From positions 1,382,368 through 1,446,367 of the forward strand of contig JASKMD010000022.1 of the NCBI GenBank assembly GCA_030144725.1: a stretch of DNA of 64,000 bases. The letters are read 5' to 3'. The position numbers and the translations under genes were made by a program. Shown piece after piece: positions 9,045-20,300 of the stretch. The notes below the pieces were generated by a model. That model was not told the DNA's origin. It saw nothing but the letters and a program-made list of their open reading frames with translations, and ran no database searches. How positions within the stretch are numbered: the stretch's first letter is position 1; the number at the start of each line of letters is the position of its first letter. The DNA comes from Haematococcus lacustris. Taxonomy: Eukaryota > Chlorophyta > Chlorophyceae > Chlamydomonadales > Haematococcaceae.

Positions 9045-12000
9045 ATGGGTGGTCTCAGCAAACGCACCAAGGCCGGTAGGGCCAACCGTGCTCTGGGGCT
9101 TGCTCTTGCAGCAGCAGCTCAGCAACAACAAACTCTCATGTCTGCTGCCACAGAGGCAGCTGCTGCCACAGAGGCAGCTGCTGCCACAGAGGCAACTGCT
9201 GCCACAGAGGCAGCTGCTGACACTGAGGCAGAACTTGAAGAGGTCAGATCTCAGCTTCGCTCATGCCAGAGTGTGAACATGCGCACCGCCACCGACCTCC
9301 AAGTGTGCCAAGAGCAATTGCACCGGTCCCAGCGCGCGCTGCAGCAGTCTGAGAACGAGGTGCTTGCCTTGCAAGTGTCTTTGCACCGCTGCCAAGCAAA
9401 ACTTTCAGCTGCAAAACAAGAGCTGGCAGCATGTAAGAGCAAGGTCAGGAGCATGGGAACCCAGCTGGCGGTCACGCAGGCACAGCAAGCAGCAGCTAGG
9501 AAGGCCATGCCCAAGGACGTGCGAGACAAAATGTCTTGGCTGCAACGCAATGAGGTGTCACTCTACACCTTGAAGCGATGGCATGCCATGTGGGGTGCAC
9601 CGCCATGCACACAAGCAGCCAGCCCAGCAACAGCCTTCAAGGCCCCCCCCCCCCCCTTGCCACAAGGAGCGTGATACTGTGACGGGAGCCTTCACTGCAG
9701 CCTATGCATGCAGCAACGCGGCGCTGTTGACTTTGCCCAACGTGTCATGCCAGCAGCTTGGCCCCCTGCGCACAGCTGTGGCGGCTGCAGAGTTCCCAGA
9801 TGCCCCACCTCAACCTCAAGCTGGGCCTTCCACAGTACGTCGCCACCAGCTGATGCTCACTCGTAAAATCCAAGGCACATTCAAAAGTGAGTACCATGGA
9901 ATGTTACCAGAGTGTTACCATGGGGTGTTACCATGAGGTGTTGTTATGGGTTGTTGTGGTGAGGTTGTTGTGGGATGCTGTTATGGGGGGTCTCCATGGG
10001 TTGTTACCATGGGGTGTTGATATGTGGTAGTGCCAAAATTTGAATAAGCTGGACTGGAGTTGGGATGTGTGTGCGTGTGTGCTTGCGCAGGCCAGTTGAG
10101 CAAAGCGCCAGCAGTTCACGTCCAGATGGATGGCTGCACCATCAAGAATGGCAAGGTTGTGCTGTTTTGTGCAAGTGCATCCATCCCAGCTCCTGTCCCC
10201 TCCCTGCCCACCTCAAGCCTGACTGCTGGCCCCCCTACGCCCTTGGCTGCTGGCCCCCCTACGCCCTTGGCTGCTGGCCCCCCTACGCCCTTGGCTGCTG
10301 GCCCCCCTACGCCCTTGGCTGCTGGCCCCCCTACGCCCTTGGCTGCTGGCCCCCCTACGCCCTTGGCTGCTGGCCCCCCTACGCCCTTGGCTGCTGGCCC
10401 CCCTACGCCCTTGGCTGCTGGCCCCCCTACGCCCTTGGCTGCTGGCCCCCCTACGCCCGCCCAGATCCTAACACATGGCCAAGAGCCGTCCAGGATCTTG
10501 TGTCGAGTGCTTGATATCCGCAAGTGCCCCGACAGCACTGCGGCAGCACAAGCACATGATTTGGAGCAGCTACTCAAAGAGGCCAATCTGTGGGAGTTGC
10601 TGGCTAGTGTCACAGTGGACAGTGCTGCAAGCAATGTTGGGCGCACGGGTGGCCTTGTCGCCCTCGTCAACCTTTCCCGCAGGCGTCAAGGCCTGGCCCT
10701 AATCATGTTCTGGCCTTGCCTCAGCCATCTCTACCACAATGTTTTGCACCAGGGCCTGACAGCATGGGGCAAGGCAGAGGACCGTGGGCGGCAAGGGTTG
10801 TCAGCGGAGGTTGCCTTTAGCATTGAGCGACTTTGCAGCCTCATCATGGGGCATTGGGATGGGCTGCCCAATATGGGGGGGTGGTCCAAGCCCAGCTTCC
10901 CTACCCTTACCCGGTGGGGCAGCTTCGTGACAGCTTGCCTATCCCTCACCCGTGTGCTTGGGCCCGTCACCAAGGCCGTGGCTATCATCATGGAAGAGCG
11001 GGGAGCTTTGGCCCCGGACTGGGCAGCGGAGCTGAGTGGCCTGTTGCTTAACACCACATTCACCTTGCAAGTCATGGTGGTGGCTGTGGTGGGGCAGCAG
11101 ATCATTATGCCCGAGCTAGGCTGGGCTGCCACTGGGGGGGGCATGCACGCATTTGAGGTGGCGCGGCATGTAGAAGCCCTGTCAGACAGCCTATTGGGGG
11201 CACTTGTGGACGAGGACTTCCCTGAACTCTTCTCACGGGCACAAGAGCTCGTCCCCCCTTCACAGTGGGAGGTGGTCAAGCTTGAGCTAGTCCACCTCAT
11301 CACTCAGCACATCGACGCTATGTTCAAGTACTTGGGTGCGCACAGCAAAGTGTACCTGCAACTTCCCCATCTCCTTCCTGCAATGGCGTCTTCCGATGCA
11401 ACATATGCAGCCCACGCAGCCAGGAGGGTGTTGGAAGAGGATGCTGCGAACCGCAAGCAGTGGGAGGCTTGGGAGGAGCAACAACAGGAGGAGGAGCGTC
11501 AACAAGATCACGGCAACCGCAAGCGCATGCGCCGGTCGTTACCACCCCAGTCATGCAACCCAGCAGAGTACGATCCGTTCAACACTATATCCATGTTCCG
11601 TGCCGACATCGAAGCCATGGCTGCCAACGAGGCATGCAGCCCACGACTCTTCATGCACTTGGTGCACTTCTTTGGGGCAGCGCCAACGTCCAATGCGCAT
11701 GTGGAGTCAGCCCTCCAACACGCCAAGCATGGACATGGCAGCAAGCAAGGGCTGGCAGCATTGCTAGGCACTGTCATCGCCAAGACTGACCCTGCATCAT
11801 TCCGTGCCATGGACGCCGTGGACCTCCAGCCACGGATGAAGGCCCTCCGGAAAGAACAACGTGACATGGAGCGTGCATCCGCCGCCAAGACTGCAGTGGC
11901 ACGAGCAGCACGCAAGGCGGTGACTGAGTCTTGCATGGTGGGGGGCAACAAGCAGCTGGTGCTCAACATTGGCACCGTCGCTAGCCTCGGCCAATTGAGA

Positions 12001-12231
12001 GCAGCTAGCAGCAGGCATCCTCGAGGAGCTGACTACAGTGCAACCACACTTAAAGAAGCTGCGGCCTTCACTTTGGCACAGTTGTGGGGCTACATCAACT
12101 TCTACAAGATCCCACCCAAGCACCGACCAGCCCAAAAGACCTTGTTGCAGAATCTTCGACGCTTTGTGAAGCAGCACATTGAGCAGCGTACCAAAGCAGC
12201 TCTTTCCTCAGGCCCAGGATGTGTTGCCTAA
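9045..12231 (+). CDS. hAT-like (RNase H-fold) transposase gene, two exons, with a poly-C frame break
   Basis: Exon 1 (about 9045-9886) encodes a basic start (MGGLSKRTKAGRANRA), an ATEAA repeat block and a long coiled coil. A run of 14 C (9643-9656) shifts the frame, and coding continues in the next frame to the GTGAGT donor at 9887. The intron is 9887-10090. Exon 2 runs 10091-12231 and keeps phase 1. It carries VQMDGCTIKNGKV (candidate first Asp), a ten-copy AAGPPTPL repeat, VTVDSAASNVG (second Asp), CLSHLYHNVL (Cys/His pair), TRWGSF, and a C-terminal PTSNAHVESALQHAKHG resembling the ERxFS-type hAT dimerisation region with the last Glu. Together these suggest a DDE transposase of hAT-like fold. 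Family assignment is inference and no terminal repeats were identified. The poly-C shift means it is either a pseudogene or has a sequencing indel. Confidence 0.55.
10224..10463 (+). repeat. In-frame 24-bp minisatellite inside the transposase-like gene
   Basis: Ten copies of a 24-bp unit (GCTGGCCCCCCTACGCCCTT plus GGCT) encode AAGPPTPL repeats. The copies look identical, so the expansion is recent. It lies between the two putative catalytic Asp residues and keeps the frame. Confidence 0.95.
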
Positions 12232-13430
12232 GGTCACTCTCCCTTTTAGTAGTTATGTGATGCCTGGTGCTTGCTTGTGTAGCTTGGTGAAGCTATGGCA
12301 GCCATGTGCCATATTGTGTCATATTGTGTTGCGCCATGAGATGGTGCGATGTGGTGGCACGGCGGGGGAGTGCATTTGGACGTTGCAGTTGCCTGGGAAG
12401 GGTGCTTGCAGTCCCAACCAATGTGGTATGCACGTCGTGGCATGCATGACACAAATTGTCGTTAAAGCAAAGGCTCCTGCATGTTTACACATCCTAGGCT
12501 GCCCCCGCCTCCACTCCCTCTAACCATGCTAGTACAGGGACGTCTAAATGAGAGGGCAAGGGGTTTGGCAGTGGCACCTGGGCCACGGCATTCTGGTAGA
12601 GGCAGCTCATGCAAGTGGTCAACGTAGATGTGAAAAGTGGTGTTGCCAGGGGGCTTTAGCTGTGGAGTGTAGAGGCCTTGCCTTGCCATGGGGTGCGAGT
12701 CGGGCCAGGTGGGAGGGCATGGTGAGCGAGGGAGTGCATTTGGTATTAGCACCGTGGACCGAACCACATGTCTCGGTGGTGATGTCCGAAATCGCTTTAG
12801 CGACAGAACGAAGACTGTGCATCTGCACACATGCTCTAGCTACAACGAATACGGGGCGTAGACAGCGAAACGAGCAGAAAAGGCGTGAGTATGAAGGGTC
12901 CCGCGGTCAGTTTGACTATCAGGCCAGATAGTCTACTGTAATCAAAGGTGAAGGGGGCACATAGTGTCTTGTTGAACCGCTAGAGCATACAACTACTCCG
13001 TCTTACGCGTGACAGCGCGAGCGACACAAATGACGAGTGAAAGGTAATCGATGCTAAGAAGTATGCAGCTGTCCTAATCGCAACATAAGTAGTGGTGTGG
13101 GTGCGTTAAAGAGGCATTTCAGCTTCTTAGGTTTCAAACTCGCGATTTCGGCCATCGCAACACAAAGCGCGACTGCACACATATTTGGGTTTGCGTCATC
13201 ACAGCGTCATTAAGAAGGTCGAGGGTGGAGGAGGCGTGCATGGTGATATCTGCCCACAAAATGTATGCCAGGTTCACGCCCAGGTACTGCATCATGTACA
13301 AATTCAATAGAGCTGAGAACAGGCATTACGTGTAGCCAAGCGAGTCCTCTACACACTGGTGTGTTTCGATGCTCAATCGGCATCCTGAGCGAGAAATAAA
13401 CCTCGTGTAAAGGACACACCCTCTTTTCAA
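12232..13430. other. Intergenic, no gene supported
   Basis: No protein-like frame or RNA gene was recognised. Part of 13200-13430 may be decayed downstream sequence of the Fanzor-like fragment on the minus strand. Confidence 0.5.
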
Positions 13431-13439
13431 GAGAGTTGG

Positions 13440-13954
13440 GAGGCTCTGACCATAGGCCAGGGCCAGGGGGCGACCTGTGGCAGCTGAGTGGCAGCGTACC
13501 CTGGCACCCTTGACAATCTGCAGCCAAGGCACACAAGGAGAGACACATTGTGAGCTTAGGTCAAGTCATGGCAAAGACAAGCATTGTGAGCACACATACT
13601 AGCACACACACTGACTGGGTACGGCCTACTCACCTCAGCCCAGAACTTGGCCACCGTGCGCTGCTTGCCTCCGTACAGCCGGAACCTGGCGTTGGACCAG
13701 CGCGGCTTGGACAGCTCGGCCCACATGGCGGGCCAGGTGGCCAGCGTCATGGCAGCGTACTCCCGGTATCGCTGCAGCGAGGCGGTGTAGTTGGTGACTT
13801 GCGACAGCTCATCGTGTTGGGATGCCGGCCATCCAGACCTTGGACACCTTGGCGTCCTCCGTGATGCCGCTCTGCCGGTAGTACTGCCCCGCAGTCAGGC
13901 TGCGCTGCCACACGGACTTCACAGCGCCGGAGGGGTACCGCTCCTCGTGGGCCA
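13440..13954 (-). pseudogene. Fanzor/TnpB-like gene fragment (central exons), frameshifted
   Basis: After a 3' splice site (GCGACAG before 13954) the minus strand reads SVWQRSLTAGQYYRQSGITE, then a 1-nt shift near 13820 caused by an extra C, then ELSQVTNYTASLQRYREYAA and KPRWSNARFRLYGGKQRT. It ends FWAE at a GTGAGT donor (exon end 13634). The next exon starts at 13517 after CTGCAG and reads IVKGARVRCHSAATGRPLALAYG, then decays. The 'RLYGGKQR...LALAYG' arrangement is what I recall from eukaryotic TnpB-like (Fanzor) proteins, where it precedes a RuvC core. No catalytic Asp is visible in what remains. It has the same orientation as the C-terminal fragment at 5512-5821, so the two could be parts of one gene split by later insertions or two separate relics. 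Confidence 0.4.
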
Positions 13955-14084
13955 CTGTCGCAATGTTCGTATCAGTGCCAACAACAGCCGCGATCAGTGG
14001 AAATCTCTCAGTGGCAATGTTCGTCTTTTTAAGTTATACCTACCCAGAGGCACATACACAACCGTGACCCTACCTCCGATCAAT

Positions 14085-14158
14085 TGCAGCCCAGCCAACC
14101 GGCGTCCTAACTAATTAACTCAATCAACGGGGTCGCAGCCCAGCCAACCGGCGTCCTA
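14085..14158 (+). promoter_or_regulatory. Direct repeat pair upstream of the CDPK gene
   Basis: A 27-bp sequence beginning GCAGCCCAGCCAACCGGCG and ending TCCTAACT occurs twice (about 14085-14111 and 14132-14158). They lie 180-250 bp upstream of the CDPK start codon, between divergent units. No TATA box was identified. A regulatory role is only suggested by position. Confidence 0.3.
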
Positions 14159-14333
14159 ACTCACAACCAACTGACACCTGACCTGGCAGGCACGGCACAG
14201 CCGCATGTCCAGCGCATCGTCAGTGACGCAGACGCTTACACCCTCCTACGCTTTTGGTTGCCTAAGCGTTCTGGTCCTTGTTGCCAATCATCGCCACAGC
14301 ACGATACCCAGGCAGCCTTAGTGGCGCGAGGAA

Positions 14334-17300
14334 ATGGGGCATAAGGAGCACAAAGGCGGGCCCCCTAAGTTGATGAAATCCGCTACCTTCCACGGCATCA
14401 CGTATGCCCAGGCGGTGGAAGATAACTACGCGCTGCTTGAGCAAATCGGCCAAGGCAAGGGCCTTTATGTGCAGTCACGGGCACTCCCATACATGGACTC
14501 AACCACGGATACGAACGGCGCAGGTGCCTTTGGAGTAGTCCGCAAGGCAGTAGACAAGACGACAGGAGCTTTGGTGTGCTGCAAAACCATTCCCAGAGCT
14601 TTGCTTACTGCGAACCCAGAAGTCATCGATGACATCAAGTGTGTGCCAGCCTGCTTGCTTGCTTGCTTGCTTGCTTGCTGTGGGGCAAGTGGCTATTTAC
14701 ATTGCATCTGAGAGCTCAACTGGACATGCCGGCTTGATGCAGGCAAGAAGCCAAAATTATGCTACATCTTCGAGGTGAGGATATCATTTTCATGGTACTT
14801 ATACAGGACAGGGCCAGCTGGGCAGTCCAGAGACTCAGCAGTGAAGAAAGTGGTGATTCTTACTAGTTCTTGTGCATTGCATAGAAGCATCACATCCAAG
14901 TACCATGTGGTGCATATCATTTGCATGTGATAATTGAACCTGGTGCCCAGGCCATCCCAATGTTGTGGAAGTTTATGGCATGTTTGAGGATGAAGACAAC
15001 ATTCACATTGTGCAAGAGCTGTGCAGTGGCGGTGACCTAAAGAGGTATGACGAGGGGTAACACTTCAGTGACTCCCCAGCTCCCTTTCCAATATTGTCAG
15101 GCCCACTTGTCATGCTGGCAATCAGCATGAGCTCATTCACGTTGCCCAATCAGGCTGTGCATCTCTTACATGGGTTAGGTCTAGAGCAATCTTGGCAGCA
15201 CTGGCAGTTTGCAGGCATCAACATTTAGCCACTGCAGGCTGCAGATGGGAATGCGACATTGTGAGAGCATTCCTTGTGCTCTTAGCCCGCCTGGCAGAGC
15301 AAGGGTGCGGAAGCTGCAGCCATAGCCATTGCGGCAGAGCCACTCCATGAGCTAACAGCTGGGCTACAGCAGCCAGACCTTGTCAGCTGCAGTGCGGCGT
15401 CCCAGCACCTTGCCAACAACCCATTCTTCACCTCTACATGCCATGCTGGCTCGTGTCACCTCCAGCAGCTAGTGCCTTCACTGTGACACGGCATGCCTGC
15501 GAGCAAGTTGACTCAATGCCACGTCAGCCATCCCGTACCCCTCCAGCACAGCATGCAAACCAGGAGGCAGCTGCCATCACCAGCTGCCTGCTGCTGACTA
15601 GCTCTCACCCCGCCCCCGCCCCCCTGGCCGCAGCAAGCTGACCAAGGCAGCGGTGCCCCCCACGGAGCGCGAGGCCAGCGCCATCATGCACAGCATCCTC
15701 CAGGTCCTGGAGTACTGCCACAGCCGCCAGGTGCTCTACAGGTGCGACCGGGGTGTCTCGCCACAAACCCCAGCTGGCACCCAGGCGGGGGGCCAGACCT
15801 CAAGATGCTGAAGCCAGCCTAGGCCGGGCATACACACTGCAGCTGCAGCACCACCCCATACCCTATGCCAAACGGCTGCTCCTGCCTGAATCGTCCTGCG
15901 TTCCCACGTGTCCTGTGCCAGATGCTTTTTACCTTGCTGGTGTTGCCTGACCCCCTCAGTGCCCACCTGCCTGGTCAGGGACGTGAAGCCGGACAATTTC
16001 CTGCTCTCCACGAATGGGCCAGATGCCGTGCTTAAAGCCACAGGTGCCTACCCCCCTTCCTGGCCCTCACAGCTGTGACCACACACCCAGCTGCCAGGCC
16101 CGCCAGGGCTCCCGGACAACTCTGTGTGCCAGCTGCCATCCAGCGCAGACTCAGCTGCAACACGCGGCTGCTGGCTGCTGGCTGCAGACTTTGGGATATC
16201 AAAGATCCTGGAGGGGGACGAGACCGTGTCTGACGACTGTGGAACGCCTACCTACATGGTGAGCTGGCCCACTCGGGCTTTCCGACCTACATGCTTGTGC
16301 CACTATGATGCCACCTACGAGCCTTAAACCCCCTGCTTGGGCTGCCCCTCTTCACGCTTCAGCTGCCTTTCCCTGTTGCCCACTCTTACTGCTGGCTGCT
16401 CTGCATGGCCTTGGTTACAGTCTCCCGAGATGCACAAGTCTAAATACAGTGGCAGCGACTCCAAGTACGGCTTCCCAGCAGACATTTGGGCAGCGGGGGT
16501 CACCCTGTACTTCGTGCTGTCAGGGGTGTTTCCATTCAAGGTGAGCGGGATCAGACCCATCTCTTGCAGCATGGGGCTGCCCTGGCTGCAGGGCTGGGCT
16601 AGGGCTATGGGTGGCGCCAGGGAACATGGCAAAGGGGGAGGTGCAGAGGCATAAGCTGCAGCTCCACTGCAGACGCATGAAGGGCACCGCATGTACATCG
16701 TTACGTATATCAGCACAAAATGTCAGTTTGCTGTAAGTCAGAGGGTTAGCCTCACCAGCAGATCCTGCCAGCTTAACTGCGAGCCCTTCATGACAGGGCC
16801 TGGAGGCAGCAGCAGTGGCGTGTAGGGCAGGAGGATTCTGGTGGATGGGGTCAGGCTGCAGCTGGCAGTACTGCCACATGTTGCTGCCATGCCCCTACGA
16901 GCCAGACATGGAGCCTGGTGGGCCTCCCTGCCTGCCAGGGTAAGAGCTACGGGGAGCTGTACCAGAGCATCTGCCAGACTGAGCCAGACCTGGACAGCGG
17001 CGGCTGGGACCAGGTGTCGGCAGAGGCCAAGGACTGCATCCGCCTCATGCTCACCAAGGACCCGGCCAAGCGCCCCACCGCCACAGCGCTGCTGGCACAC
17101 AAGTGGTTCAAGGTGCAAACCCACACTGCCTAGGGGGTGTTGTCAGGATCAAGGGATGATGCGCCTGACTTAATCACAGGGGCAGCCCCAGACTGGAGCG
17201 CTGTGTTTGCAGGCTTGACCCCTACTGCGCTCAGCCAGTTAGGCTAAGCAGGGGCAAAGTGGTGGATGGTACTTGTTGGCGTGGTGCAATGCACCCTACA

Positions 17301-20300
17301 GCATGTGATACCCCAGCTGTGTGTCACTTTGGACCATGGCCCACGCCTGCCTGGTTGCAGCAAGCGAGCAAACACACCAAGCCGTTAGGCAACATGGTGC
17401 TGAACCGTATGCGGGCGTTTGCCGCCATGAACAACTTCAAGAAAGAGGTGGGACAGGTTGTGTAATGGACCTGGGCGGGTCAAGTAAATCGCCCAGACAT
17501 CAGTCTGCAGTTACAGATACACAATATCATGTCTCTGCACCTCTTCCTCTTACCCTCGTTCTTTGCCTCCAGCTTACCTCAGTGCTGCTGACCTCTCCTG
17601 GCCCCAGCTGACAACGCGCCTCAGCCCACTGCTGGCTCCACCTCCTCACCCTCAACCCTTGTGCCTGGTGCGCAGGTCATTTGGCTCGTATCCCTCAATC
17701 TGAGCGAGGAGTACCTAGGTGGCCTGAGCTCCATGTTCAGAGCCATGGACAAGGATCGCGACGGCTTTCTGAGCTGTGCGGAGGTACTGGTTCACCAAGG
17801 GTTAAGCACATTGTGGCATGCAGCAAACTGTGGTAGGGTTGCTCAGTGGTAGGCAGCAGGGGACCTAGCGCATGGCCTCCTTCCCTGCCTACCTGCTGCC
17901 TTCCTTCCTGCCTGCCTGCCTTGACTGCCTGCCTGGCCTGATGTTGCTGCAGCTGGCAGTTGGACCCCGGCACTGATGTTGGCGATGCGGCGATGCTGCG
18001 GTGGAGGTCGTAGTATGGTGGTAGTTGTCGTTGTTGTCATTGTTGTTGTTGTGGTGGTGGTGCAGGTGTGTGAGGCTCTGGAGCGCAGGGGGGCGCACGT
18101 GGACAAGAAGGAGGTGCAGGAGATCATCAGCAAGATCAACGGGAACAAAAGCGGCTGCTTGGATTTGTTTGTAGGTAGCACCCAGAAGAAGGGTACTCAG
18201 GGCTGGGTAGGAGCTTACAAGCCACGGAAGGCGGGGAATGCTTTGCTGCAACCTTACCAGATGCCTGGGTAAAGATCATAACCTTGCGGTGCACATTGTC
18301 CTCGAGACTGACGCTGCCTGTCACAGGTGGCCATGCCACCTGGCTCACTTGTTGCAATGTATGGGCTTCACACCCCGCAAACCCTGGCTGACCTACCGCA
18401 GGAGTTTGTGAGCGCAGCAATGAACCAGGCACTGCTGGAAAAGAAGGATCTGCTGCGGCATGCCTTTGACTACTTTGACCTGGACAAGGAGGAGGCAATC
18501 TACAAGAAAAAGGCAGCAGCGGTGCGGGCTCAGCAGCATGCAGCCTGCTGGCAGTGTGTATGTGGACTGTGTATTGAAGGCACAGGTTAGGGTTGCTGAA
18601 CCCCACAGTGCACTCTCCATGTGGTGGCAGTCTGCTTATGCGCCTGGTCTTGCTGCGTGTAGGCATCACAGCGACGAGGCTCAGGACTGTTCTTGTTGAA
18701 TGTAGCTATATCCATACTGGCTGCGCTACTGGAATGAGGGTGCAGCTGTGAAGCACTGCACCTGCACTGCATTCACCCTGCTCCAGCACCAACGGCTGCA
18801 CTGCTGTGCTGTCACCAGATGCTGCATAAATTGGGTCGGCTCAGCCCCCCCGCAGTGGATCAGGCTCTGGCTGCCATCAAGTTTGATGCAGAGGGGAAGG
18901 TAGGAGTGGACTGGCGGCAAGGCTAGGGTCAGTTTTATGGCCAAGCTCATCCCACCCCCCGCTGTCTCTCATGTACCAGCAGGTCTCCTGAAGGCCATGT
19001 GTGCTCCTGCTGTCCACTGCACAGCTCATGCAATTGCTGTCTGTCGGGCAGGGGGTGAGCTGGTCACTCTAGTAGCACACACCAGGCTCTCCTCCAGTGG
19101 GTCAAGATGTAGGCTTGAGGCAAAGCCCCCACCTCTTGCTCAACCTGTCCAACCGCCTTGCCACATTTGTATGCCAGGCGCAAGGTGTGTCGTCACTACC
19201 TGCCTGCCTGTTTTGCTTCCGCAGCTGGGCTTTCCTGAGTTCTGCACGCTGATGTCAGGCACACCTGAGTTTCAGGGCGTGCGGAACGGGCTGCTGCACA
19301 GGTGTGACCAGGCAGGGGAGCAGGGTGCCTGGTTCACAGCCACAGGCAACGCCATTTGCTATGACAATCCTGCTTGCTGACAGGACATCATCAGACACTG
19401 CCAGGCAGCTGCTGTGGACACAGCAAGCAATGAGTAGGAGCTCATAGTTCATGCTGCCCCTGCCAGCCTGGGCATCTCGTACTATCCACGGCCTGCAGGT
19501 GGCATCAGGTGCCAGGTAGCCATGCCCTAACCTGACTGATGGCGTCACCATGCACCTTGATGACTGCTTTAGTATGTGTGAACCTTGCTGACTGATGCAG
19601 CAGGATGCGCTCCTAGCTAGCGCCAGAATGTGCACCCACTGACTCCAACGTCAACACCTGTTCCTCCCATTGGATTCAACCTCAACCAACATGGAAGCAG
19701 TGGCCACACAGAACAGCATCAGTGCCTGTGGACATCCTATATGAACGAACTCCAACCCCGTCCTGAGCTCCTTTGCAGCCAACACTCTGCTCTGTCTCGA
19801 GCTTGCTGCAGGGTGCGCACAGCAGTCACGGAGCCCGGGGGCATCCTGTCCACACAGCAACGCGTCCCTGACACCGTGCCCAACATTCAGAGACCCGGGG
19901 AGGTCAGGAACACCAACCTGTACACGTGAGTTTAGCAGCTCCAGCCACATTGGAAACTGAAAGCAAGCAATGAACCTGGCTGCCAGCTAGGGATAGCTGT
20001 CAGGCTGCCTCGACAAGGGTCCAGACTTGCGTTGCGACAATATATACTTGTACATAGCCTATGTTTCGTCCCATGTGCATGCTGGTACTGCTGCTTAACC
20101 CTTCACTACCCTACATTTGTCTCCTGACGCTAGTGATGTCCGTGCTGCAGCACATCTGCCCTATGAGGAGGGGTTACCAGTTCGCTGCTTTGCCCTGCCC
20201 TGCTGCTTCTCCACTGTGCCTCGCAGCGCCAAGTACCAGGCTGTGGGCAGTCAGTCAGGTTCAGGTCATAGGGGGCCCCACTACGCCATCAGTCCTCAAC

